Shown in pieces: positions 37,001 to 43,462 of a stretch of DNA of 64,000 bases. The notes below the pieces were generated by a model. It saw only the letters and a list, made by a program, of their open reading frames with translations. It was not told where the DNA came from and did not search any database. The stretch comes from Treponema sp. (GTDB taxonomy: Bacteria > Spirochaetota > Spirochaetia > Treponematales > Treponemataceae): NCBI GenBank assembly GCA_016293915.1, contig JAEDCY010000008.1, forward strand, positions 4,665 to 68,664. The letters are read 5' to 3'. The position numbers and the translations under genes are program-made. Every line of letters starts with the position of its first letter. Position 1 is the stretch's first letter.

Positions 37001-37119
37001 TAATCTGTGCTGACTTTGCCATGGCAGGGGTTGGTTCCAATTCCTGTGGACCGGCTCTGGCAGAAAAATACCGCATACCACTTCCTCATTTTGAGGGCAG
37101 TATGCGGTTTGAGTTTTAG
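34072..37119 (+). CDS. lacZ: Beta-galactosidase, GH2 family
   Basis: A 1015-residue LacZ-type glycosidase that hydrolyses terminal beta-galactosides. Domains in order: sugar-binding jellyroll (about 40-210; GNWQLQGFG, YTNLAYPIPYDPP), immunoglobulin-like (about 215-310), TIM barrel (about 320-610) with acid/base Glu449 in GNESGYG and nucleophile Glu519 in CEYCHAMGNGPG, and a C-terminal Bgal_small_N domain (about 740-1010; FFRAPLDND, YGPTESYIDKH). No signal peptide, so it is cytoplasmic and needs imported substrate; no transporter or lac-type regulator is adjacent. AGGAG lies before ATG 34072, ten bases after ruvC, so it may be read from the ruvC transcript. Confidence 0.93.
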   Translation: MDISLISKEGSAKSRMTYHENLDVFHVGTLENHCYFIPFGKTQNPFECREKSERFELLNGEWDFTHYKSIIDLEDDFCNVSATSKIQLPGNWQLQGFGKESGDLPQYTNLAYPIPYDPPYVPDDIPVGVYCKTYDYKKDGLRRILAFEGVDSCFYLYINGEFAGYSQVSHHTSEFDITDFLKKGENKITAAVLKWCDGTYLEDQDKFRLSGIFRDVYVLSRPEKRLENYRIKAGADGAFSIEVEGTEADFKLTDGSNVLCSGHVQPDQLYQIKLEGIKLWSAEKPNLYNLEIETENELIGEKVGFRSVVIEKGIFKLNGVHIQLWGVNRHDSYPDTGFYGDEEKLRKDLELMKQHNINAIRTSHYPNAPIFYQLCDEYGFYVIDEADLEAHGTVVVHNPFNWPPKDAYNGIALIAKDQRFKKAILDRQELLVKRDINRPCVIIWSLGNESGYGENIREAAKLVKSLDSSRLVHYESMCKLDDTPDDVLDFVSRMYASVDDIKNFIESAKDEKRPGLLCEYCHAMGNGPGDLEDYHNLFVSNERICGGLVWEWCDHAVILGKTVDGKIKYGYGGDSGERHNDGNFCMDGLCYPDRRPHTGLLEVKQVYRPLRVNKVKGDAAKDEFEITSYLAFVDAGKVFDGYFEITYDGGVAAKGAFGFSIEAGKTSRIKIPEVLNAPQGSLIRFIFTAKSDTLSYKKGYEVCFDQVELSQETITVCPQNKSSENSYINMKEEPLTITVCAANKEFIFDRRKAQFTEIKKEGQNLLKKPLSYNFFRAPLDNDPMKEDWYKAHLNDYDIKVYQTNVRKEKDCVIITAKESFGWNINQPFAFVESEYKIDEQGSLTVSAKLDFTTNKVNLLPRFGLRLFVDKSFDSVEYFGYGPTESYIDKHNSTWLGNFSAKIKDLHEDYLRPQENGSHYATRHLTVKSGTGTIKILATEQALKSACKGFSFSASEYTQEELASKKHNFELEPCEYNVICADFAMAGVGSNSCGPALAEKYRIPLPHFEGSMRFEF

Positions 37120-37135
37120 TTCAAACTTAATAAAT

Positions 37136-38125
37136 TTACTTCAAAGCTTCTTCAATAACTTTGAGGTTTCCTTCCATAATTGAAAGGTAAGTAGCTCCTG
37201 CTTTTGCCTGCTTTAAGGTTGTAGACTGGATAGCGTCCATTGTAAGAACTTTTGCATTCTTACTCTTTGTATTCTGAATGATTGTGCGGGCAAGCTTTCC
37301 GTCTCCGCTTTCAATCTTGAGAACTGAGTTCAGACCAAGTTCATCAACCTTTTTTGAAAGGAAGATTACGGTTTCAAAACTTGCTTCTGTTTCTGCTGAA
37401 CAACCTGCGAAAGCTGCAAAGTAATCAAGACCGTAGTCTTCAACAAAGTAGCGAAATGGGAAGCGGTCGCCAAAGAGAACTGTGTTCTTACTTCCAGCCT
37501 TTACTGCTGCTGCGTATTTTGAGTCGAGGGCGTCGAGTTTTGCTGCGAATGCTGAGAGGTTTGCCTTGTAAGCTGCGGCGTTGGCTGCGTCTTTTTCGCA
37601 GAGAGCGTTTGCGATTTCTGTACTCAGTATCTTAGCGAAGCGGAGGGAAAGCCATACGTGCTCATCATATTCTACTTCGTCTTCGTCATCATGATGATGG
37701 TGACCATGTTCGTCTTCTTCCTCTTCGGCCTGCATTCCTTCTTTAACTTCTTCAGCTTTAAGCTTGTCGCCCAAAGTTTCCATAAGGTTTATAACCTTCA
37801 TGTTCTTGTTGGTTGCATTTTTAAGTGCGTCTTTTACCCAGCCGTCACTTTCTCCGCCAACGTAAATAAAGATATCTGCTGTAGAGATTTTTGCAATGTC
37901 CTGAATTGATGGTTGATAAGAATGGAGGTCTACACCGTTTCCAAGAAGAAGGGTGAGTTCAACATTAGAAGCCTTGTCGCCGATGATTTCTCTTGCCCAG
38001 TCATATTCCGGGAAGATTGTGGTAACAACCTTGAGTTTGTCAGATTTTTTTGCGTTTGCTGCAAACACTGATGCTGTGAGTGCGAGGAGAATTGCTGCTC
38101 CTGCGATTATTTTCTTTAACTTCAT
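37136..38125 (-). CDS. znuA: Zinc ABC transporter substrate-binding protein
   Basis: Cluster A-I metal-binding protein, 329 residues. Signal peptide MKLKKIIAGAAILLALTASVFA, metal-site region LHSYQPSIQDI near residue 68, an acidic His-rich loop (about 136-155, HGHHHHDDEDE) typical of zinc-specific ZnuA, then YDEHVWLSLR with a further site histidine, and the AFAGCSAETEASFE segment. AAGGAG precedes ATG 38125. The permease and ATPase genes (znuB, znuC) are absent on either side, so the transporter core must be encoded elsewhere. It belongs to a reverse-strand group with a Fur-family regulator and a CobW-type remnant, consistent with zinc response. Confidence 0.9.
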   Translation of the reverse strand: MKLKKIIAGAAILLALTASVFAANAKKSDKLKVVTTIFPEYDWAREIIGDKASNVELTLLLGNGVDLHSYQPSIQDIAKISTADIFIYVGGESDGWVKDALKNATNKNMKVINLMETLGDKLKAEEVKEGMQAEEEEDEHGHHHHDDEDEVEYDEHVWLSLRFAKILSTEIANALCEKDAANAAAYKANLSAFAAKLDALDSKYAAAVKAGSKNTVLFGDRFPFRYFVEDYGLDYFAAFAGCSAETEASFETVIFLSKKVDELGLNSVLKIESGDGKLARTIIQNTKSKNAKVLTMDAIQSTTLKQAKAGATYLSIMEGNLKVIEEALK

Positions 38126-38144
38126 TTTATACTCCTTATAAGTC

Positions 38145-38161
38145 GGCAAGCACAGCTTGCC
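38145..38161. repeat. GGCAAGC/GCTTGCC palindrome, copy 1
   Basis: GGCAAGC-ACA-GCTTGCC followed by TCTGAG. The same unit, in the opposite orientation and with loop TGA, is at 58498-58514. Confidence 0.65.
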
Positions 38162-38186
38162 TCTGAGCCATTTTTTCGATAATCCT

Positions 38187-38210
38187 AAAACAATCCTTTC
38201 GGATTGTTTT
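38187..38210 (-). terminator. Hairpin between CobW remnant and znuA
   Basis: AAAACAATCC, loop TTTC, GGATTGTTTT: a perfect ten-pair stem with short T runs on both strands. It could end the fur transcript before znuA, or act in attenuation. Confidence 0.55.
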
Positions 38211-38226
38211 TAACGGATTTTCGATT

Positions 38227-38542
38227 TTAGGCTTCATCCAGACAACTCTTGAGAGCTGCTGTGATTGCATCCTTGTTATATCCCTTTCTAATAATTACAA
38301 GCTGGTTTAGTCTGTCGCCGAATTCCTCGTCCCAGGCTTCTTTTACGTCGTGATTGTATTCGAGGTATTCCTGATTCTGTTTTTCTTCCAGAGCGACAAT
38401 CCAGTATATCGATGTTTCCATTCACACTGTGGAAAATTGGAGCGCGTGGCTGGGAGTCAAAGGTTAGTGTGGCAAAAAGAGAAAGTACAGTAATCAGGGC
38501 TGCAACTTGGAAATAACGGAAAAACTTTTTCTGATTATTCAT
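38227..38542 (-). pseudogene. Remnant fusing a membrane peptide to a CobW/COG0523 C-terminus
   Basis: The upstream part starts at ATG 38542, overlapping the fur stop by 8 bases, and encodes MNNQKKFFRYFQVAALITVL plus about 20 more residues with one membrane helix. From about 38420 a different frame encodes IYWIVALEEKQNQEYLEYN, DVKEAWDEEFGDRLNQLVII and AITAALKSCL. That is the C-terminal domain of COG0523 (CobW-type) GTPases, proteins tied to zinc delivery; their WGDR...LVFIG...LDACL pattern is recognisable. The GTPase P-loop domain is missing and the pieces are out of frame, so this is a deletion scar of one or two genes. Confidence 0.65.
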
Positions 38543-38966
38543 TTTCTTTTTCCGTTTTATTTGCACAGTCAGTACAAAGGCCATAAAAAACTGTACGAAG
38601 CGGATTTATTACAAAGCCATGCTCTGTCTTAAGATGGCCGCCGAGTTCTTCAAGCTCCTCGCATTCAAGATGAATAAGCCGGCCGCAAAGTTCACACTTT
38701 AAGTGAAAGTGTTGTTCGCTTGCATTGCAGTTTTCTCCTGCATATTCAAAACAGGCAGCAGAATGATCATCTATAAAATATTTCTGGATTTTTCCTTCGG
38801 AAACCAGTTTTTCAAGCTGACGATAAATAGTTGCTATTCCAATAGAAATCTTTTTTTCTTCAAAATGAATTCGCACATCTTCAGCTGTAAAATGCTTTCC
38901 CTGCATTTCGCGAAGATAAGAAAAAAGTAAATCCTGCTGTTTTGTTTTATAGGCTGCTTTCTGCAT
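38535..38966 (-). CDS. fur: Fur-family metalloregulator (Zur/PerR/Fur type)
   Basis: A 143-residue Fur-fold repressor. Winged helix (about 1-80) includes FTAEDVRIHF and IGIATIYRQLEKLVSEG; the dimer domain has HFHLKCELCGRLIHLEC with the first CxxC, and the second, CTDC, near the end: the structural zinc site. Its place upstream of a CobW remnant and znuA suggests a Zur role, but the operators match the Fur consensus, so the sensed metal is not settled. It is expressed from the strong promoter 39002-39030 between two 7-1-7 operators and is therefore almost certainly autoregulated. Confidence 0.88.
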   Translation of the reverse strand: MQKAAYKTKQQDLLFSYLREMQGKHFTAEDVRIHFEEKKISIGIATIYRQLEKLVSEGKIQKYFIDDHSAACFEYAGENCNASEQHFHLKCELCGRLIHLECEELEELGGHLKTEHGFVINPLRTVFYGLCTDCANKTEKENE

Positions 38967-38985
38967 TTTATATTGCTTTCCAAAA

Positions 38986-39000
38986 TGATAATGATTATCA
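38986..39000 (-). promoter_or_regulatory. Fur-type 7-1-7 operator over the transcription start
   Basis: TGATAAT-G-ATTATCA, a perfect match to the classical Fur 7-1-7 box. It starts one base after the -10 hexamer on the reverse strand, so a bound repressor would cover the transcription start. Confidence 0.85.
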
Positions 39001-39001
39001 A

Positions 39002-39030
39002 ATTATACGAGTTGCTAAAAAAAATGTCAA
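39002..39030 (-). promoter_or_regulatory. Consensus sigma-70 promoter of fur
   Basis: On the reverse strand: TTGACA (39030-39025), 17 bases, TATAAT (39007-39002). Both hexamers and the spacing are the ideal consensus. Confidence 0.88.
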
Positions 39031-39031
39031 C

Positions 39032-39058
39032 CAAATTTGAGAATTATTCTCAAATTTG
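39032..39058 (-). promoter_or_regulatory. Second Fur-like operator upstream of -35
   Basis: A 27-base perfect palindrome with core TGAGAAT-T-ATTCTCA (39038-39052), also a 7-1-7 box. It sits one base upstream of the -35 hexamer. Together with 38986-39000 it brackets the promoter. Confidence 0.75.
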
Positions 39059-39170
39059 TCTATTATCGAAGAATCGTTAAAAAAAGAAGCTGTATCAATG
39101 GCTCAGAGTTGAGCTTTGCTTTACGAGTCATATACATTGTCTTCACAAGGCTCTTTATATCATCTATAAT

Positions 39171-39794
39171 ATGAATATGTTCAATTCACTTACTGGAATC
39201 ATTACAGGAAAATTTCCAAAACAGGTTTTTATAGATACAAATGGTGTTGAATGGGATTTATGTGTTCCTGATTCTAATCTTGATATGCTGCCGCCGGTTG
39301 GCAATGAGGCAAAGATTTATACATATCTTCAGCATACAGACCAGCTGATGTCTCTTTATGGTTTTGCTAGCAGTGACGAGAGAAGTGTTTTTTTAGACTT
39401 GCTTAAGGTTGATGGTGTAGGCCCTAAGGGAGCCGTGAAAATCATGAGTGCAGTTTCAAGTTCACGTCTGCTTGATGTGCTTGAAAAAGGTGACCTTGAG
39501 ATGCTGGAAAAAATTCCTGGGGTTGGTAAAAAAACTGCCGGTAAGATGATGCTTACTTTGAAAGGTAAACTTAAAATCAGCGAAAGTGCAGGGGACCTCG
39601 TTCGTGTTTCTGCTGCAAGTCCTTATGCAGATGTAGTTATGTCTCTTGCAAGTATGGGCTATGATAAAAAACTTGTTGAACAGAAGGTCGCACAATTGGT
39701 TGAAATACTAACTAACGATAGTTCGTTTGCAGGCAAAGGTCAAAAAGAACGGGAAGATATTATATTCCGTCGTGCTATTGTTGAGCTTGCCTAA
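39171..39794 (+). CDS. ruvA: Holliday junction DNA helicase subunit RuvA
   Basis: RuvA binds four-way junctions and recruits RuvB. The 207-residue protein has the OB-fold domain I (about 1-65: FNSLTGIITGKFPKQVFID), HhH motifs (LLKVDGVGPKGAVKIMS near 85-100; LEKIPGVGKKTAGKMML near 112-128) and the flexible domain III that contacts RuvB (about 150-207). ATG 39171 and ATG 39177 are both possible; TATAAT at 39165-39170 abuts the first, hinting at a leaderless or very short leader message, or at use of an upstream promoter. ruvB follows 47 bases later. Confidence 0.94.
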   Translation: MNMFNSLTGIITGKFPKQVFIDTNGVEWDLCVPDSNLDMLPPVGNEAKIYTYLQHTDQLMSLYGFASSDERSVFLDLLKVDGVGPKGAVKIMSAVSSSRLLDVLEKGDLEMLEKIPGVGKKTAGKMMLTLKGKLKISESAGDLVRVSAASPYADVVMSLASMGYDKKLVEQKVAQLVEILTNDSSFAGKGQKEREDIIFRRAIVELA

Positions 39795-39841
39795 AATAGT
39801 AAATGCGTAATGGCTTTTTATAGTATGCTGAGGATTTGAAA

Positions 39842-40879
39842 ATGAACGAGAATGAAGACTTTTCTGCAATTGTACGTGCGGACTTAAAAGATAGTTTTGA
39901 TGAACAGGATAACAAATTACGCCCAAATATGCTCAAGGATTTTCTTGGGCAGGAGAATGTAAAGAAAAATCTTTCTACCTTCATTGAGGCAGCAAAGCTT
40001 CGCGAAGAACCTCTTGATCATCTTTTGCTTATCGGTCCGCCAGGTCTTGGAAAAACAACTCTTGCGCAGATTACAGCTCATGAACTTGGAGTTGATTTTA
40101 AAGTAACAAGCGCACCGGCCCTCGATAAACCAAAAGATCTTGCCGGTATTCTTTCGACTATTACGCCGAGAACTGTTTTTTTTATTGATGAAATTCACCG
40201 ATTAAAGCCTGCTATCGAAGAAATGCTTTACATAGCGATGGAGGATTTTGAGCTGGACTGGATTATAGGACAGGGGGCAGCAGCACGTACTGTTCGAATT
40301 CCAATTCCACCTTTTACTCTGGTTGGAGCAACGACTAAGGCAGGTTCAGTTTCGAGCCCGCTCCGTTCCCGTTTCGGCTTTATTCCCCGCTTTGAGTTTT
40401 ATTCACAAAAAGAACTTGCTTCTATTATAAAGCGTTCTGCTTCAATTCTGGAAATTGGTATTGATGATGATGCGGCTATGCTGCTGGCTCAATGCTGTCG
40501 GGGAACTCCTCGTGTAGCAAATCGTGTACTTCGCCGTATGCGGGATTTTGCTCAGGTTTCCGGAAGTCCGGTTATTACAGTTGACATTGTAGACGGTGGT
40601 TTAAAGCGTCTTGAAATTGACGAAATGGGGCTTGAAAAGTACGACCGCGAAATTCTTCGTTCGATTATTGAGAACTTTGGAGGCGGCCCGGTTGGAGCTG
40701 AAACCCTCGCAATTTCTATCGGCGAAAGTATGGATACCCTGGAAGATTATTACGAGCCGTATTTAATTCAGTGTGGACTGCTCCAGAGAACTCCGCGTGG
40801 CCGCATGGTAACAGAAAAAGCATATAGTCATCTTGGATTATCCCATGCATCAGATTCAAATCAAGGAAGTCTCTTCTAA
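39842..40879 (+). CDS. ruvB: Holliday junction branch migration ATPase RuvB
   Basis: AAA+ motor of branch migration, 345 residues. Features: LRPNMLKDFLGQ near 25, Walker A GPPGLGKTT near 62, Walker B FIDEIHRL near 110, GATTKAGSVSSPLRSRFG sensor/Arg-finger region, and the winged-helix C-terminus (GGGPVGAETLAISIGE, then LQRTPRGRM). ATG 39842 is chosen because GAGGA is seven bases upstream; a TTG at 39836 is also in frame. It pairs with ruvA and precedes queA, a common bacterial order. Confidence 0.96.
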   Translation: MNENEDFSAIVRADLKDSFDEQDNKLRPNMLKDFLGQENVKKNLSTFIEAAKLREEPLDHLLLIGPPGLGKTTLAQITAHELGVDFKVTSAPALDKPKDLAGILSTITPRTVFFIDEIHRLKPAIEEMLYIAMEDFELDWIIGQGAAARTVRIPIPPFTLVGATTKAGSVSSPLRSRFGFIPRFEFYSQKELASIIKRSASILEIGIDDDAAMLLAQCCRGTPRVANRVLRRMRDFAQVSGSPVITVDIVDGGLKRLEIDEMGLEKYDREILRSIIENFGGGPVGAETLAISIGESMDTLEDYYEPYLIQCGLLQRTPRGRMVTEKAYSHLGLSHASDSNQGSLF

Positions 40880-40885
40880 AAGGTT

Positions 40886-40970
40886 TGTCACACGGATTCG
40901 AAATGCCTAACGGCATTTCATAAATAATTATAAATGGATTTTGCGTTAGCAAAATCGAATCCGTGTGACA
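40886..40970. repeat. Two-hairpin palindromic element, copy 1
   Basis: Outer arms TGTCACACGGATTC / GAATCCGTGTGACA enclose hairpin GAAATGCC-TAAC-GGCATTTC (40900-40919), a 17-base AT linker, and hairpin GATTTTGC-GTTA-GCAAAATC (40937-40956). The loops are complementary (CTAACG with CGTTAG). It lies between ruvB and queA. Copy 2 is 48581-48663. Confidence 0.85.
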
Positions 40971-41014
40971 ATTATATATAGTTAAGAGTCTGTTTTTGTG
41001 ATATTATACCTCTC

Positions 41015-42097
41015 ATGTTAACATCTGATTTTAATTTTGATTTGCCCGAAGATTTGATAGCTCAGCATCCGAGTGGAGTACGTGGACAGGATAAACTTAT
41101 GCTTTTGAATCGTGCTACCGGAGAGGTAGAGCATCACATGATGGATGATCTTCCTGATTTAATTGAGCCGGGTACCCTCATGATTTTTAATAACAGCCGT
41201 GTTCGCCGTGCCCGCGTTTACGGTATAAAAGAAACTACCGGCCGTGAAACTGAATTCATGTTCCTCAATACAATCGATAAAGAATGCTGCATCTGGAATA
41301 CTATGGTAAAGTCTGCAAAAAAACAGAAGCCTGGAATGCATTATAAATTCCCGGATGGTACTGTCGCAGAAATTATTGAACACGAAGGAAATGCCGGAAC
41401 AGAATTCCGTGCCCTTAAGTTTGATTTTGCTATTGATGAAGACTGGTTTGAAAGAAACGGTCATATACCCCTTCCTCCGTATATTAAGCGTGGTGACACA
41501 GAAGAAGATTCAGAACGCTATCAGAATGTTTATGCGACAAATACTGGTTCTGCTGCCTGCCCGACAGCTGGCCTTCATTTTACAGAAGAGATGCTGGCCC
41601 GGCTGGATGCCAAGGGAATTGAACGCCGCTTTGTAACGCTTCATGTAGGCCTTGGAACATTTCTCCCTGTTCGCGAAGAAAATATTGAAAATCATAAAAT
41701 GCACGAAGAATGGTACACTGTTCCAAAAGAAACTGCAGACGCCATCAATAAGGCTAAGGCAGAAGGCCGCCCAATTCTTGCAGTCGGAACAACAAGTGTA
41801 CGTACCCTCGAAAGTGTTGCTCAGAAACTTGCTGATGAAGCAGGTGGTTTCGACGAACTCAATCACCGTAAAGAATGGGTTAGAGCCGGTACAAATTCAA
41901 CAAGCATTTTCATGTATCCGGGCTTTAAGTTTAAGGTTGTAGATAAAATGTTTACAAACTTCCATACACCCGAAAGTACTTTGATTATGCTGGTTTCTGC
42001 CTTTGCCGGACGTGAACATATTCTGGAGGCATATAAACAGGCTGTTTCTGAAAGATATCGATTTTTTTCATATGGAGACTGCATGTTTATAAGATAA
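41015..42097 (+). CDS. queA: S-adenosylmethionine:tRNA ribosyltransferase-isomerase
   Basis: QueA makes epoxyqueuosine in tRNA from preQ1 placed by TGT. The 360-residue protein shows LPEDLIAQHPSGVRGQDKLM, the RARVYG turn, PPYIKR, TGSAACPTAGLHFTEEM and FLPVREENIENHKMH, all strongly conserved in the family, and ends FSYGDCMFIR. ATG 41015 begins directly at the usual N-terminus. tgt lies 20 kb away at 61379. A GC-rich palindromic element follows the stop. Confidence 0.96.
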   Translation: MLTSDFNFDLPEDLIAQHPSGVRGQDKLMLLNRATGEVEHHMMDDLPDLIEPGTLMIFNNSRVRRARVYGIKETTGRETEFMFLNTIDKECCIWNTMVKSAKKQKPGMHYKFPDGTVAEIIEHEGNAGTEFRALKFDFAIDEDWFERNGHIPLPPYIKRGDTEEDSERYQNVYATNTGSAACPTAGLHFTEEMLARLDAKGIERRFVTLHVGLGTFLPVREENIENHKMHEEWYTVPKETADAINKAKAEGRPILAVGTTSVRTLESVAQKLADEAGGFDELNHRKEWVRAGTNSTSIFMYPGFKFKVVDKMFTNFHTPESTLIMLVSAFAGREHILEAYKQAVSERYRFFSYGDCMFIR

Positions 42098-42173
42098 GAG
42101 GGGCGTTGCGGGGTGTCCCCGCAGGGTGGGTAGCGAGCAACGAAGTGCGAGCGTAGGGCGGGGCTCCGCCCTC
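42098..42173. repeat. GC-rich composite palindromic element
   Basis: GGGGCGTTGCGGGG-type left part, CAACGAAGTG centre, and the right hairpin AGGGCGG-GGCT-CCGCCCT (42155-42172). The same right hairpin and flanks occur at 55738-55755. It sits between the converging queA and molybdenum-hydroxylase operons. Confidence 0.75.
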
Positions 42174-42174
42174 C

Positions 42175-42972
42175 TTAAGTCAACTGTTCAAAGCTGTAAC
42201 GTGCCAGATTAAAAAACTGCTGACGCATAACATCGGTAATCATTTGGTCGGTTGCGGCTTTTTGAAACTGCTCAGCTACAACATCTTCAAGCTGTGAAAT
42301 ATCTTTTTGTGTAAGTGGCAGACGATGTCCACTCATGTAGTTTTCAAATTCTTTGCTATGGAATGTAAAAGGTCCAGCGAAGGCAAGATGTACGTTTAAA
42401 AGTGAGTTTTTCTCTGTGTCTGCAAGAAAAGCAAAAGATGCAGATTGCTGTGTGATTGAGTGCTCGGGACCAATTCGACGGAAAATCGAAAGCTCTGCAT
42501 CTACAAGAGGAATACGTATATTGGATAGAATAAAACCTTCTGGTACGCTTTTAAAATATCTGATATTTTCAGTTTTGGTTTCTGTCTGGTTTTTAAACTC
42601 AAGTTTAGCATCAAGTGCCATAAGAGGTGCGAATAAAGTAAGCTTGTGATTTTCTGAACAGATGTTTCCTCCGATAGTTGCAGTATTTCTTATAATCGGA
42701 TTTGCAATACAATTTAGGGCTTCGTAAATTATTGAAGGAAGATGAGTCTGACCTATTGCAAGAATCTCAGAAAGAGTGGCACCAGGACCAACATCTATAT
42801 AACGCTCGTGTCTTGAGATATGAGAAAGGTCTTTTATACCTCGTGTAGAAATAAATTTTTCTGGAAGACTTTCAATTCGTGTGCAGCCACCTACAACTTT
42901 AGTTCCAGGATTATTATTCAGGATTTTTATAAGTTCTGCAGCATTTTTTGCATATAGTATTGTTTTTCCCAT
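42175..42972 (-). CDS. FAD-binding subunit, xanthine dehydrogenase family
   Basis: The 265-residue FAD subunit (XdhB/CoxM type) carries electrons from iron-sulfur clusters to FAD. FAD contacts are partly kept: VVGGCTRIE near residue 25 where GGTD(L) is usual, and NTATIGGNICSENHKL near 95-110, a good match to the ATIGGN motif. The C-terminal CO_deh_flav_C region follows (about 160-260). It is the last gene of a reverse-strand unit with the 2Fe-2S and molybdopterin subunits. The substrate is unknown. The first FAD motif is weaker than normal, in line with the divergence of its partners. Confidence 0.8.
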   Translation of the reverse strand: MGKTILYAKNAAELIKILNNNPGTKVVGGCTRIESLPEKFISTRGIKDLSHISRHERYIDVGPGATLSEILAIGQTHLPSIIYEALNCIANPIIRNTATIGGNICSENHKLTLFAPLMALDAKLEFKNQTETKTENIRYFKSVPEGFILSNIRIPLVDAELSIFRRIGPEHSITQQSASFAFLADTEKNSLLNVHLAFAGPFTFHSKEFENYMSGHRLPLTQKDISQLEDVVAEQFQKAATDQMITDVMRQQFFNLARYSFEQLT

Positions 42973-42985
42973 ATTGTCCTCTTAA

Positions 42986-43462
42986 TTAACCCCTCATTTG
43001 TCTCTTGTTAAAAATTTGAACAGAATAAAGGATTCCATTTACAAGAGTTTCTAGATCTGTACAGCAGGGAGAAAGTGCTTTTACATAATCTGCAATTTCT
43101 TCTCTTTTTGGCATTTTTGGAGATTTTAAAATCTGATAGGCAGAAAAAACTTTACCTGCCGTACAATAGCCGCAGAGTTTTATTCCGGCTTTCTGGAAGC
43201 CGGCCATTATAATTGAATATTCTTCAGTTTTTGTAAAATAATCAAGAGTAACAATGTCGCTGTTGCGGACTATTCCAGCCGGGATTTTACAGGAAGCTGC
43301 CGGGTGATCATCAAGCAGAATTGTGCAGGAACCACAGAAACCACTGCTGCATCCGCTTTTTACAGAAATGCAGCCGTTTTTGTGGAGAACTTTCATAAGA
43401 GATTCATCTGCATGAGCATCAAGAATGGTTTTTGTTCCGTTTAGAGTTACTGGTATTTTCAT
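42986..43462 (-). CDS. 2Fe-2S subunit, xanthine dehydrogenase family
   Basis: A 158-residue iron-sulfur protein. The N-terminal plant-type cluster is intact: GCSSGFCGSC...C near residues 36-59. The second cluster begins normally with CGYC near 96 but the closing CxC (usually CRCTGY) reads SPCCTDLE, so the last two cysteines are adjacent and the spacing is altered. The N-domain (VTLNGTKTILDAHADESLMKVL) is typical. It overlaps the large-subunit gene by four bases. Confidence 0.82.
   Translation of the reverse strand: MKIPVTLNGTKTILDAHADESLMKVLHKNGCISVKSGCSSGFCGSCTILLDDHPAASCKIPAGIVRNSDIVTLDYFTKTEEYSIIMAGFQKAGIKLCGYCTAGKVFSAYQILKSPKMPKREEIADYVKALSPCCTDLETLVNGILYSVQIFNKRQMRG

Noticed and set aside
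38986..39058. Terminator hairpins
   Set aside because: The palindromes lack T tracts in the right place and flank an ideal promoter; operators fit better.
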